Notes: a model not told the origin generated them from the letters alone. A stretch of DNA of 64,000 bases from Kitasatospora sp. CB01950 (GCF_001905465.1 NZ_LISX01000005.1:465085-529084), one strand, 5' to 3'; counted from the stretch's first letter, positions 8,286 through 16,555 are shown. A program made the numbers and translations.

Positions 8286-9305
8286 ATGTACGGCCAGGGC
8301 CAGGGACCACAGCAGTATCCGCAGGGGCAGCCGCAGCAGCCGTATGGCGCTCCCCCGCCGCAGCCCGGCTACGGCGCCCCGCAGCAGCCGCCGGCCTACG
8401 GCGCCCCCCAGCCGCCCGCGTACGGAGCCCCGCAACCGCCGGCGTACGGCGCCCCGCAACCGCCCGCGTACGGTGCTCCCCAGCCGCCGGCCCCGGTCTA
8501 CGGCGCCCCGCAGCCCACCGACGGGCAGCCCGGCTACGGCGCTCCCCAGCCGCCGGCCGGACAGCCCGGGTACGGCTACCCGCAGCAGGCGCCCCCGCCC
8601 CCGCAGCAGTGGGGCGGCATGCCCCAGCAGCCGGGTCAGCCCGGGCAGCCCGGCTACGGCGGCTTCCCGCCGCCGCCCGCCCCGTCCAAGGGCAAGGGCG
8701 GCATCATCGCCCTGGTGGTGGTCCTGGTGCTGGCCGCCGCCGGCGGTGGCGCCTGGTACGCGCTGAGCGGCTCCAAGGGCTCGGACACCGCGGGCAAGTA
8801 CAAGCTGACGGCGCCGCAGAGCGTGGCGGGCTACACCCAGAAGAACGCCTCCGAGAAGGGCCAGCTGACGGGCCTGGACGGCATCGGCACCTTCGAGGGC
8901 TCGATCAGCGCGACGTACCAGAAGACCGCCACCGACGTGGCCAGCTTCAGCGGCTCCTGGGGCAAGGTCCCGGACCCGGCCAAGGCGCTCGACCTCGCCG
9001 CCCAGAAGATCAACGAGGGCGACGGCGAGGCCGCTTCGGACAAGCCGGTCTGGAAGGAGCAGCTGACGGACGTCGACGCGAACGACCCGAACGACCCGGG
9101 CGCCAAGCTCCGCTGCGGCGTGGGCTCCTCCGACAACGGCACCGGCAAGGCCTCGCCGGGCATCCCGATCTGCATGTTCGCCAGCCACTCCACCATCGGT
9201 GTGGTCGCGTTCGTCTCCATGGACGCCAGCGGCAAGAGCATCACCTCCACCGAGGCCGCGGCCCGCGCCCGCCAGTTCCGCGACGCCGCGACCGCCGCCA
9301 AGTAG
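8286..9305 (+). CDS. Proline-rich single-pass membrane protein
   Basis: The 339-residue protein has a cytoplasmic Tyr/Gly/Pro/Gln-rich N-terminal half (1-135) with four exact YGAPQPPA octads at 38-69. One transmembrane helix (about 139-161, GIIALVVVLVLAAAGGGAWY) and a roughly 175-residue extracytoplasmic domain follow. That topology is common for actinobacterial membrane proteins of unknown role near Pro/Gln-rich tails. No catalytic motif is visible. The ATG at 8286 follows GGGGGAG. The next gene, 39 bp downstream, has the same architecture, so the two are probably a duplicated, co-transcribed pair. The function is unknown. Confidence 0.85.
   Translation: MYGQGQGPQQYPQGQPQQPYGAPPPQPGYGAPQQPPAYGAPQPPAYGAPQPPAYGAPQPPAYGAPQPPAPVYGAPQPTDGQPGYGAPQPPAGQPGYGYPQQAPPPPQQWGGMPQQPGQPGQPGYGGFPPPPAPSKGKGGIIALVVVLVLAAAGGGAWYALSGSKGSDTAGKYKLTAPQSVAGYTQKNASEKGQLTGLDGIGTFEGSISATYQKTATDVASFSGSWGKVPDPAKALDLAAQKINEGDGEAASDKPVWKEQLTDVDANDPNDPGAKLRCGVGSSDNGTGKASPGIPICMFASHSTIGVVAFVSMDASGKSITSTEAAARARQFRDAATAAK
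8397..8492 (+). repeat. Four tandem 24-bp units encoding YGAPQPPA
   Basis: The units are identical at protein level but differ at synonymous third positions (for example tacggcgcc, tacggagcc, tacggtgct). This suggests selection on the peptide rather than very recent slippage. Confidence 0.85.
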
Positions 9306-9344
9306 GCCTCGCCACCCCGTAGTTCACGCTCGAACGGAGCCCCC

Positions 9345-10145
9345 GTGTCCGACAACCAGTTCGGCCCGCCGCAGCCCGGCTTCGGGTCGCCCGCCCAGGA
9401 CGGCCAGATACCCCCGCAGGGCGCGCCCGGCGCACCCCAGGGCGGCTGGGGACAGCCGGCCGCACCGCAGCAGCCGTGGGGCGGCGGCGGTGTGCCGCCG
9501 CAGGGATTCCCGCCCGGCGCCCCCGCCGGCTACTACCCGCCCGGCGTGCCGGTGGCCAAGAAGTCCCGCAAGGGCCTGTGGATCGGCCTGTCCGTGGTGG
9601 CCGCAGTGGTGCTCGGCGGCGCGAGCGTGATCGGTTACCTGATCTACGACACCGCGGCCGACACCGGCAAGAACAAGATCGCCCTGCCGCCGTCCTTCCA
9701 CGACCTGACCAGCGACCCGGCGGACGCGGACGCCAAGCGTCTGGCCGACATGCTGCAGAGCGGACTGTCCTCGGAGAAGGGCTCGTTCACCAACCCGGAG
9801 CCGGTCAGCGGCATCTACCGCTCCTCGGACGAGACGCAGATGCTGGTGGTGTCCGGTCTGACCGGCCACGTGCTGTTCCCGTCCAAGCAGGTCGACATCC
9901 TGATCAGCAGCTTCGGCGTCCCGGTCACCGACCGCAGCGACGTGGACACCGGCTCGTTCGGCGGCCGGATGTCCTGCGGCACCACCGATCTGGGCGGCCA
10001 GCCCGCCGGGGTCTGCGCCTGGGCCGACAGCTCGTCCGCGGTGATCATCCTGGAGACGGACGCCGGCGGCACGTCGGGCGTCTCCAAGGCGAAGGTCGTC
10101 GCCGACACCCAGGAGCTGCGCAAGCTCGCCGAGGTCCCCAAGTAG
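9345..10145 (+). CDS. Proline-rich single-pass membrane protein (paralogue of the preceding gene)
   Basis: The 266-residue protein repeats its neighbour's plan. It has a Pro/Gly/Gln-rich cytoplasmic N-terminus (1-68), a KKSRKG positive cluster, a transmembrane helix (about 75-100) and an extracytoplasmic domain with a pair of cysteines (MSCGTTDLG, GVCAW) that could form a disulphide. The GTG start at 9345 follows CGGAG by five bases. It ends at a strong bidirectional terminator. I do not recognise a function. The downstream neighbour clpX is convergent and need not be related. Confidence 0.83.
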   Translation: MSDNQFGPPQPGFGSPAQDGQIPPQGAPGAPQGGWGQPAAPQQPWGGGGVPPQGFPPGAPAGYYPPGVPVAKKSRKGLWIGLSVVAAVVLGGASVIGYLIYDTAADTGKNKIALPPSFHDLTSDPADADAKRLADMLQSGLSSEKGSFTNPEPVSGIYRSSDETQMLVVSGLTGHVLFPSKQVDILISSFGVPVTDRSDVDTGSFGGRMSCGTTDLGGQPAGVCAWADSSSAVIILETDAGGTSGVSKAKVVADTQELRKLAEVPK

Positions 10146-10176
10146 CCCGCACCGCACGCCAGTCGCGCGAGCACGC

Positions 10177-10215
10177 GAAAGGGCCCCGCACCGTTCACCG
10201 GTGCGGGGCCCTTTC
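10177..10215. terminator. Strong bidirectional terminator
   Basis: Seventeen-base perfect arms (GAAAGGGCCCCGCACCG and its complement) flank a five-base loop between the convergent proline-rich membrane gene and clpX. A/T residues at both ends give a short A-run/U-run in either direction. Confidence 0.9.
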
Positions 10216-10238
10216 AGTGTCGCCGGGTTGACGCCGGG

Positions 10239-11525
10239 TCAGGCGCTCTTCTCGCGACGCTCGCGCTTGATCATGTCCCGCGGGACCAGGGTCGGGATGG
10301 CGTGCTTGGAGACGACGTCCCCGGTGACCACCACGCGGGCGACGTCCTGACGGGACGGCACCTCGTACATGACGGACATCAGCACCTCCTCCATGATGGC
10401 CCGCAGACCGCGCGCGCCGGTGCCCCGCAGGATCGCCTGGTCGGCGATGGCCTCCAGCGCGTCCCGGGTGAACTCCAGCTCCACGCCGTCCAGTTCGAAC
10501 AGCTTGCGGTACTGCTTCACGAGCGCGTTCTTCGGCTCGGTGAGGATCTGCAGCAGCGCCTCGCGGTCCAGGTTGTGGACGCTGGTGATGACGGGCAGAC
10601 GGCCGATGAACTCCGGGATCATCCCGAACTTCACCAGGTCCTCCGGCATCACCTGACGGAAGTGGTCCGAGGCGTCCAGCTCGCGCTTGGAGCGGATGGT
10701 GGCGCCGAAGCCGATGCCCTTGGCACCCGCCCGGCCCTCGATGATCCGCTCCAGGCCGGCGAACGCGCCACCCACGATGAACAGCACGTTGGTGGTGTCG
10801 ATCTGGATGAACTCCTGGTGCGGGTGCTTGCGGCCGCCCTGCGGCGGCACCGAGGCGGTGGTACCCTCCAGGATCTTCAGCAGCGCCTGCTGCACGCCCT
10901 CGCCGGAGACATCGCGGGTGATCGACGGGTTCTCGCTCTTGCGGGCGACCTTGTCGATCTCGTCGATGTAGATGATCCCGGTCTCGGCCTTCTTGACGTC
11001 GTAGTCGGCCGCCTGGATCAGCTTCAGCAGGATGTTCTCGACGTCCTCGCCGACGTAGCCCGCCTCGGTCAGCGCGGTGGCGTCCGCGATCGCGAACGGC
11101 ACGTTCAGCATCCGGGCCAGGGTCTGCGCGAGCAGCGTCTTGCCGGAGCCGGTCGGGCCCAGCAGCAGGATGTTCGACTTGGCCAGCTCGATCGCGTCGT
11201 CCCGGCCGGAGCCGGAACGACCGGCCTCGCCCGCCTGGACGCGCTTGTAGTGGTTGTAGACCGCGACCGACAGCGCCTTCTTGGCGAGGTCCTGGCCGAC
11301 CACGTACTGGTCCAGGAACTCGTAGATCTCGCGGGGCTTCGGGAGTTCCTCGAAGCGCACCTCGGAGCTCTCCGCGAGCTCCTCCTCGATGATCTCGTTG
11401 CACAGGTCGATGCACTCGTCGCAGATGTACACGCCTGGCCCGGCGATCAGCTTCTTCACCTGCTTCTGCGACTTGCCGCAGAACGAGCACTTGAGCAGGT
11501 CGCCACCGTCTCCGATGCGTGCCAC
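10239..11525 (-). CDS. clpX: ATP-dependent Clp protease ATP-binding subunit ClpX
   Basis: ClpX is the hexameric AAA+ unfoldase that feeds substrates to ClpP. The 428-residue protein has the N-terminal zinc-binding domain (Cys13, Cys16, Cys35, Cys38), Walker A GPTGSGKT, Walker B IIYIDEIDK, the pore loop GYVGED and the IGF loop (LGFGATIR region reads GIGFGATIR). The sensor-2 motif GARGLR is also present. It lies downstream of clpP1P2 with 278 bp between, including a terminator, so it probably has its own promoter. The start at 11525 gives MARIGDGGDLLKCSFC, the standard streptomycete N-terminus. Confidence 0.98.
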   Translation of the reverse strand: MARIGDGGDLLKCSFCGKSQKQVKKLIAGPGVYICDECIDLCNEIIEEELAESSEVRFEELPKPREIYEFLDQYVVGQDLAKKALSVAVYNHYKRVQAGEAGRSGSGRDDAIELAKSNILLLGPTGSGKTLLAQTLARMLNVPFAIADATALTEAGYVGEDVENILLKLIQAADYDVKKAETGIIYIDEIDKVARKSENPSITRDVSGEGVQQALLKILEGTTASVPPQGGRKHPHQEFIQIDTTNVLFIVGGAFAGLERIIEGRAGAKGIGFGATIRSKRELDASDHFRQVMPEDLVKFGMIPEFIGRLPVITSVHNLDREALLQILTEPKNALVKQYRKLFELDGVELEFTRDALEAIADQAILRGTGARGLRAIMEEVLMSVMYEVPSRQDVARVVVTGDVVSKHAIPTLVPRDMIKRERREKSA

Positions 11526-11754
11526 GAGGTGCTTCCCCTTCGCCAGGGGCCCCGCGGGGGTCGGGGCCTGGTGCTGTGAGACCGGCTGCGCCGTCGGCGG
11601 TCGGTCTGGTATCCGACGGTACTCTGCCGAGCCGTTGTTTCCGTCGACTTCGACCGGTCTGCCCTACGCCCTGGGCGAATTGATACCGAACAGATGCCGT
11701 CGCGGGTGCATGACCCGACAGCCATTGTGCCGGGGCCGGGGCCCCGACCGGAAC

Positions 11755-11797
11755 GCCCCGGGGCGGGGCGTACATCACGTACGCACCGCCCCGGGGC
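11755..11797 (-). terminator. Hairpin terminator after clpP2
   Basis: Twelve-base arms GCCCCGGGGCGG/CCGCCCCGGGGC continue inward through GCGTAC/GTACGC, leaving a five-base loop. It lies seven bases past the clpP2 stop and separates it from clpX. Confidence 0.8.
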
Positions 11798-11803
11798 GAG
11801 CGA

Positions 11804-12466
11804 TCACTCCATGTAGGAGTTCTTGCGGGTCGAGATGATCTGGTCGATCAGGCCGTACTCCAGCGACTCCTCGGCGGTGAGGATCTTGTCGCGCTCGATG
11901 TCCTCGCGGACCTGCTCGACGTCCTTGTTGGAGTGCTTGGCCAGCATGTTCTCCAGCTGCTCGCGCATCCGGAAGATCTCCCTGGCCTGGATCTCCAGGT
12001 CCGACACCTGACCGCGGCCGGTCTCGGTGTACGGCTGGTGGATCAGCACCCGGGCGTTCGGCAGCGCCATCCGCTTGCCGGGGGTGCCGGCGGCCAGGAT
12101 GACCGCGGCGGCCGAGGCGGCCTGGCCCATGCAGACCGTCTGGATGTCGGGCTTCACGAACTGCATGGTGTCGTAGATCGCCGTCAGCGCGGTGAACGAG
12201 CCACCGGGCGAGTTGATGTACAGCGAGATGTCCCGGTCCGGGTCCATCGACTCCAGGCAGATCAGCTGCGCCATGATGTCGTTCGCGGAGACGTCGTCCA
12301 CCTGCGAGCCGAGGAAGATGATGCGCTCCTCGAACAGCTTGGCGTACGGGTCGTACTCACGGACGCCCTGCGAGGTGCGCTCGACGAACCGCGGGACGAT
12401 GTAGCGGCCCTCGGCCCGCATGTCCTCCAGGCGGGCCTTGGCACCGGACAGGCTGGGGATGTTCAT
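11804..12466 (-). CDS. clpP2: ATP-dependent Clp protease proteolytic subunit ClpP2
   Basis: This serine protease subunit forms mixed tetradecamers with ClpP1 and pairs with ClpX/ClpC. The 220-residue protein shows the nucleophile in MGQAASAAA, the catalytic His in LIHQPYTETGRG and the catalytic Asp in the IERDKILTAEE region. Handle residues SPGGSFTALTAIYDTMQF are also seen. The ATG at 12466 is preceded by GGAGGA at ideal spacing. It lies 44 bp after clpP1 on the same strand and the two form an operon. The N-terminus MNIPSLSGAKARLEDMRAEG is a short propeptide-like extension before the conserved RYIVPRF. Confidence 0.97.
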   Translation of the reverse strand: MNIPSLSGAKARLEDMRAEGRYIVPRFVERTSQGVREYDPYAKLFEERIIFLGSQVDDVSANDIMAQLICLESMDPDRDISLYINSPGGSFTALTAIYDTMQFVKPDIQTVCMGQAASAAAVILAAGTPGKRMALPNARVLIHQPYTETGRGQVSDLEIQAREIFRMREQLENMLAKHSNKDVEQVREDIERDKILTAEESLEYGLIDQIISTRKNSYME

Positions 12467-12510
12467 GTTCTCTGGTCCTCCGAAGCGTGCGGTCTGGGTT
12501 TCGATACCGG

Positions 12511-13161
12511 TCAGCCGGCCTGGCCGGCGCCGGTGCCGCCGCCGCCCGGGACGTCCGCGGCGCTGTGCATGATCTCGTCGATCAGGCCGTACGCCTTGGC
12601 CTCCTCCGGCGTGAACCAGCGGTCGCGGTCGGAGTCCGCGGTGATCTGCTCGAAGGACTGGCCGCTGTGGTTGGCGATCAGCTCCGACATCCGCTTCTTG
12701 GTGCGCAGCAGCTGCTCGGCCTGGATCCGGATGTCGGTGGCGGAGCCGCCGAGGCCCGCGGAGGGCTGGTGCATCAGGATGTTGGCGTTCGGCAGCGAGA
12801 AGCGCTTGCCCTTGGCGCCCGCGGTCAGCAGGAACTGGCCCATCGACGCGGCCATGCCCATGGCGATGGTCACGACGTCGTTCTTGATGTACTGCATGGT
12901 GTCGTAGATCGCCATGCCGGCCGAGATCGAGCCGCCCGGGGAGTTGATGTAGAGGTAGATGTCCTTCTCGGGGTCCGCCGCGAGCAGCAGGAGCTGGGCG
13001 GTGATCTTGTTGGCGATGTCGTCGTCGACCTGCTGGCCGAGGAAGATGATGCGCTCGTTGAGCAGCCGGTTGTAGACCTGGTCGCCCAGGCCGCCGCCCA
13101 CGTCGCCGCCGGCGGCGTGCGGTGCCATCGGGCCAGGCATCTGCATCTGCGGGAACGTCAC
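12511..13161 (-). CDS. clpP1: ATP-dependent Clp protease proteolytic subunit ClpP1
   Basis: This is the second ClpP subunit of the ClpP1P2 protease. The 216-residue protein carries the catalytic Ser in MGMAASMGQ, the His in LMHQPSAGLGG and the Asp in the SDRDRWFTPEE segment. A glycine-rich N-terminal propeptide (residues 1-26) should be removed on maturation, and a glycine-rich tail closes the protein. The GTG at 13161 follows a GGTGG box. Upstream lies a match to the ClgR box (13251-13264), so transcription is probably activated by ClgR, the known regulator of clpP1P2 in Streptomyces. The tig terminator isolates it from the upstream gene. Confidence 0.97.
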   Translation of the reverse strand: MTFPQMQMPGPMAPHAAGGDVGGGLGDQVYNRLLNERIIFLGQQVDDDIANKITAQLLLLAADPEKDIYLYINSPGGSISAGMAIYDTMQYIKNDVVTIAMGMAASMGQFLLTAGAKGKRFSLPNANILMHQPSAGLGGSATDIRIQAEQLLRTKKRMSELIANHSGQSFEQITADSDRDRWFTPEEAKAYGLIDEIMHSAADVPGGGGTGAGQAG

Positions 13162-13250
13162 TTAGCCACCTGCTCAGTCGATCTGCGTGTGTGTCGCTGT
13201 CCACCGACCCTAACGCGCAGGCCCCGCCGCTGAATCCCCCACGCAGAACT

Positions 13251-13264
13251 GTTCGCTGTGAGCG
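13251..13264 (-). promoter_or_regulatory. ClgR-type activator box ahead of clpP1P2
   Basis: The sequence GTTCGC-TGTGA-GCG fits the published ClgR motif GTTCGC-N5-GCG exactly. It lies 90 bp upstream of the clpP1 start, between the tig terminator and the gene, which is where an activator site is expected. Confidence 0.8.
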
Positions 13265-13283
13265 CAGGGTGACCAGGCCGAAC

Positions 13284-13325
13284 GGGTAAGGGCCCGGGCA
13301 CCGTGCGGTGCCCGGGCCCTTACCC
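13284..13325 (-). terminator. Terminator after trigger factor gene
   Basis: Nineteen-base perfect arms beginning GGGTAAGGGCCCGGGCACC flank a four-base loop. The hairpin starts about 40 bp past the tig stop and precedes the clpP1 promoter region. Confidence 0.88.
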
Positions 13326-13364
13326 GGTCCGAAAACTCCGTCGGATGCCCGACGGTTACGAGGC

Positions 13365-14747
13365 TCAGGCCTCGGGGGTCTCCTCGGCAGCAGCCTCGGC
13401 GGCGGCCTCGGTGACCTCTTCCTCGTCGTCCTCGAAGGAGACGACCTCACCGTTGGTGTCGGTGACCTTGGCGGCCTCGACGACCAGGGCCAGCGCCTTG
13501 CCGCGGGCGACCTCGCCGACCAGCAGCTGCACCTGGCCGCCCTGGACGACCTGCTGGGCGAACTGGTCCGGGGTCAGGCCGGAGCCGGCGGCGCGACGGA
13601 TGAGGTGCTCGGTGAGCTCCTCCTGGTTGACGCCCAGCTCCTCGTTCTTGACGATCTGGTCCAGCACGAACTGGGTCTTGATGCCCTTCTTCGCCTGGTC
13701 CTCGGTCTCCTTCTCGTAGTCCTCGAGGGACTTGTCCTGGGAGGCGAGGTAGGTGTCGAGGGTCAGGCCCATCGGCTCCAGCTGGTGGTGCTCCAGGTTG
13801 TGCTTGCGGGTGCCGATCTCGTCCGCGAGCAGCTTCTCCGGGTAGTCCATCTCGACCCGGGTCAGCAGCTCGTCCAGGACCTTCTCCTGGGCCTGGGTGG
13901 CCTGGTCGAACTCCTTCATCCGCTCGAGGCGCTTGCGGGAGTCCCCGCGCAGCTCCTCCAGGGTGTCGAACTCCGACGCCAGCTGGGCGAACTCGTCGTC
14001 CAGCTCGGGGAGTTCCTTCTCCTGGACGGTGGTCACGGTGACGGTGACCTCGGAGTCCTTGCCTGCCTGGGTGCCACCCTTGAGGGTGGTGGTGAAGGTC
14101 TTGACCTCACCGGCGGACAGGCCGACGACGGCCTCGTCGATGCCGTCCAGCAGACGGCCGGAGCCGATCTCGTAGCTCACGCCGGTGGCGGTGCCGTCCT
14201 CCGGCACCTCACCGTCGACCTTGGCCTCCAGGTCGATGACCACGACGTCGCCCTCGGCGGCGGCGCGCTCGACATCCTTCACGGAGCTGAAGCGCTCGCG
14301 CAGCTGCTGCAGCGACTTCTCGATGTCCTCGTCGGAGACCTCGACCGGGTCCACCACGACGGCGATCTCGGTGAAGTCCGGCAGGGCGACCTCGGGACGG
14401 ACGTCGACCTCGGCGGTGAACTTCAGGTCACCGCCGTCGGCCAGGTTCTCGACACCGGCGATGTCGGTGATGTCCGGCTGGCCCAGCACATCGATCTGGC
14501 CCTCGTCGACGGCCTGCGTGTAGAAGCGCGGAAGCGCGTCGTTGACGGCCTCCTCCAGCACCGCGCCCCGGCCGAAGCGCTGGTCGATGACCCGGTTCGG
14601 GATCTTGCCCTTGCGGAAGCCCGGGACGGTGACCTGCTGGTTGATCTTCTTGTACGCCGCGTCGAGGCTGGGCTTGAGCTCCTCGAAGGGCACCTCGACG
14701 GTGAGTCGAACCCGGGTCGGGTTCAGAGTCTCGACGGCGCTCTTCAC
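13365..14747 (-). CDS. tig: Trigger factor, ribosome-associated chaperone and prolyl isomerase
   Basis: Trigger factor binds ribosomal protein L23 at the exit tunnel and shields nascent chains. The 460-residue protein has the ribosome-binding domain with the signature PGFRKGKIPNRVI, an FKBP-type prolyl isomerase domain (about 150-245) and a long helical C-terminal chaperone domain. An acidic tail is rich in Glu/Ala (EDDEEEVTEAAAEAAAEETP). The GTG at 14747 (VKSAVETLNP) is chosen because AGGAGA lies just upstream and homologues start here; the frame is open for another 147 codons. It is followed by its own terminator, then clpP1P2 and clpX, the common tig-clpP-clpX order. Confidence 0.97.
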   Translation of the reverse strand: MKSAVETLNPTRVRLTVEVPFEELKPSLDAAYKKINQQVTVPGFRKGKIPNRVIDQRFGRGAVLEEAVNDALPRFYTQAVDEGQIDVLGQPDITDIAGVENLADGGDLKFTAEVDVRPEVALPDFTEIAVVVDPVEVSDEDIEKSLQQLRERFSSVKDVERAAAEGDVVVIDLEAKVDGEVPEDGTATGVSYEIGSGRLLDGIDEAVVGLSAGEVKTFTTTLKGGTQAGKDSEVTVTVTTVQEKELPELDDEFAQLASEFDTLEELRGDSRKRLERMKEFDQATQAQEKVLDELLTRVEMDYPEKLLADEIGTRKHNLEHHQLEPMGLTLDTYLASQDKSLEDYEKETEDQAKKGIKTQFVLDQIVKNEELGVNQEELTEHLIRRAAGSGLTPDQFAQQVVQGGQVQLLVGEVARGKALALVVEAAKVTDTNGEVVSFEDDEEEVTEAAAEAAAEETPEA

Positions 14748-14949
14748 GGTTGGGTCTCCTAGGGGCTTGCGGTCAGGGCGATAGGCGGTGGGGGCTGAAA
14801 TGCTGTCCGTACTACCGCCAGCGGTCCATCCTACCGGTACCACGAAAGCGACTGCGCCCGGCACCGGGTGCACCACGCTGCGGATCCGCCACATCCGTGC
14901 CCCGCAACGACAACAGGGCCCCGCCCACCGACGAGACCCTGCCGCACGG

Positions 14950-15023
14950 TCGGGGTGACCGGATTCGAACCGACGGCCTTCCGCTCCCAAAGCGGACGCG
15001 CTACCAACCTGCGCCACACCCCG
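14950..15023 (-). tRNA. tRNA-Pro (anticodon TGG)
   Basis: A full cloverleaf can be drawn on the minus strand: acceptor CGGGGTG/CACCCCG, D arm GCGC/GCGC, and anticodon stem TCCGC/GCGGA with loop TTTGGGA (anticodon at 14987-14989). The T arm loop is TTCGAAT. The discriminator is A and CCA is not encoded. Confidence 0.95.
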
Positions 15024-15173
15024 TGGTGCCGAGCAGAAGAGTACACGTCGGCCCGCCTCCGACCGGGGCGATATCCGCGAGCCGACGACGCGGAAGAAGT
15101 GTGCAATCCACCGGCTCGACCAGGTACCCTGATCCAGTCCTCGCCACCGCGACAGCGGTGCGGGTACGCCTTT

Positions 15174-15244
15174 GCGGGTGTAGCTCAATGGTAGAGCCCC
15201 AGTCTTCCAAACTGGTCACGCGAGTTCGATTCTCGTCACCCGCT
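15174..15244 (+). tRNA. tRNA-Gly (anticodon TCC)
   Basis: Acceptor GCGGGTG/CACCCGC, D loop with CAATGGTA, anticodon stem CCAGT/ACTGG with loop CTTCCAA (anticodon 15206-15208), T loop TTCGATT. Discriminator T is followed by an encoded CCA at 15245-15247. It is divergent from tRNA-Pro and has a terminator 12 bp downstream. Confidence 0.96.
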
Positions 15245-15255
15245 CCAGCAAGGCC

Positions 15256-15289
15256 AACGGCCCCGACTGCCAACGCAGTCGGGGCCGTT
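15256..15289 (+). terminator. Terminator of tRNA-Gly
   Basis: Fifteen-base perfect arms AACGGCCCCGACTGC and complement flank a CAAC loop, followed by a T-rich gtcgttt segment. Confidence 0.88.
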
Positions 15290-15321
15290 GTCGTTTCGGG
15301 GCCGTTGTCGTCCGCGGACGG

Positions 15322-15366
15322 CCCGAAGGCCCCGCGCGGCCGTGGTGGCTGCGCGGGGCCTTCGGG
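15322..15366 (-). terminator. Terminator of the LysM/M23 peptidase gene
   Basis: Sixteen-base arms CCCGAAGGCCCCGCGC and complement with a 13-base loop. They lie about 14 bp past the peptidase stop. Confidence 0.82.
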
Positions 15367-15379
15367 GGTGAGGCGTGGA

Positions 15380-16384
15380 TCAGACGTTGACGCCGTGGGC
15401 CGCCAGGTAGGCGATCGGGTCGATGTCGGAGCCGTAGTCCGGGGTGGTGCGGATCTCGAAGTGCAGGTGCGGGCCGGTGACGTTGCCGGTCGCGCCGGAG
15501 AGGCCGATCTGCTGGCCCGCCGTCACGGACTGGCCGGCCGAGACGGAGATCGAGGACAGGTGGGCGTACTGGGCGTACTTGCCGTCGGCCAGCTTGATGA
15601 CGACCTGGTTGCCGTAGGCGCCGCCGTTGCCGGCGGAGACCACGGTGCCTGCGGCGACGGCCTTGAGGCTGGTGCCGGTGGCGACCGGGAAGTCGATGCC
15701 GGTGTGGTAGCCGCTGGACCAGTTGGAGCCGGCGACCTTGTAGCCGGTGGTGACCTTGCCCGGCGCGGGAGCGACGTACGCGGCGTTGGAGCTGGTGGTC
15801 GCGGCGGCCGGGGCCTTCGCGGGGGCGGCCGGGGCGACGGCAGCGGCCTTCGGGGCCGGGGCGGCCGGCTGGACCTTCGCGGCGGTGGGGGCGGTGGTGG
15901 CCGGCTTGGCGGCGGGGGCCTGCTGGGTGGCGGCCTTCGGCGCGGCGGCGGGCTTGGCGGCGGCGTCCGTGGCGGACTTGGCGGCCGGGGCCTTCGCGGG
16001 GGCGGCCGGCGCCTTGGCCGGGGCGGCCTGGCCGTTGATGGTCAGCTGCTGGCCGGGGAAGATCAGGTCGGGGTTGCCGCCGACCACGGAGTGGTTGTCC
16101 TGGTACAGCTTCTGCCAGCCGCCGTCGACGTGCTGCGCGTCGGCGATCTTGGACAGGGTGTCGCCGGAGACGACCCGGTAGTCGTGCGCGGCGGGGGCCT
16201 GGTCGGCGACCGGGGTGGCGTCCACCGAGACGGTCGACGGGCGGTTGGCGCCCTGGTCGGCGGCGGTGTGCGCGGAGGCGGCGGTGACCGGGAGGCCGAT
16301 CGCGGCGCCGGCCACACCGGCGGCGATGGCGATGCGGACGACGGTGGCCATGCTCGGCTTGCGGTGCTTGCCCTGAGCGGACAT
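15380..16384 (-). CDS. Secreted LysM-M23 cell wall endopeptidase
   Basis: This is probably a peptidoglycan hydrolase acting outside the membrane. The 334-residue product has a signal peptide (1-38, ending TAASA) and one LysM domain (about 67-115, VVSGDTLSKIADAQ to FPGQQLTI) for glycan binding. A long Ala/Pro/Lys linker (about 117-205) precedes a C-terminal M23 LytM-type metallopeptidase domain. Zinc-site motifs are GYHTGIDFP (HxxxD) and HLHFE. The start at 16384 was chosen at the signal peptide, with GGAGAGG upstream. The mRNA leader is a ydaO/c-di-AMP riboswitch, so expression probably falls when c-di-AMP is high. Such riboswitches precede many actinobacterial wall hydrolase genes. Confidence 0.93.
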   Translation of the reverse strand: MSAQGKHRKPSMATVVRIAIAAGVAGAAIGLPVTAASAHTAADQGANRPSTVSVDATPVADQAPAAHDYRVVSGDTLSKIADAQHVDGGWQKLYQDNHSVVGGNPDLIFPGQQLTINGQAAPAKAPAAPAKAPAAKSATDAAAKPAAAPKAATQQAPAAKPATTAPTAAKVQPAAPAPKAAAVAPAAPAKAPAAATTSSNAAYVAPAPGKVTTGYKVAGSNWSSGYHTGIDFPVATGTSLKAVAAGTVVSAGNGGAYGNQVVIKLADGKYAQYAHLSSISVSAGQSVTAGQQIGLSGATGNVTGPHLHFEIRTTPDYGSDIDPIAYLAAHGVNV

Positions 16385-16397
16385 GAAGGCGTTCCTC

Positions 16398-16555
16398 TCC
16401 GACGCCTGCGAGGTGAGCTGTCGGGTTCGGGCGAGAGTTGCCCGGCCGCACGAGTGCGACTTCACCCCAAGCCGTTCCCGGATGTTCCCGGGCCCGGCGA
16501 CTTACCTGTGGTTCCCCCGCTCCTGCCGTGGCGTGGTATCTGGTCGGCACCGGAC
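16398..16555 (-). ncRNA. ydaO-yuaA (c-di-AMP) riboswitch
   Basis: On the minus strand the leader shows the conserved blocks of the actinobacterial ydaO riboswitch in the right order: GCGGGGGAACCACAGG, then CTTGGGGTGAAGTC, then GGCAACTCTCGCCCGAACC, then CGACAGCTCACCTCGCAGGC. It ends about 14 bases before the peptidase start codon. Binding of c-di-AMP normally turns expression off. The outer limits are approximate. Confidence 0.92.

Noticed and set aside
8397..8492. Regular 24-bp repeats that could suggest a CRISPR array
   Set aside because: Units are contiguous without spacers and in frame, encoding YGAPQPPA inside a membrane protein.
5417..9322. A 1301-codon plus-strand open frame opposite valS and continuing over the first proline-rich gene
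   Set aside because: It is a GC-bias shadow: the product is repetitive Gly/Arg/Ala/Val without domains, while the minus strand holds a complete ValS.
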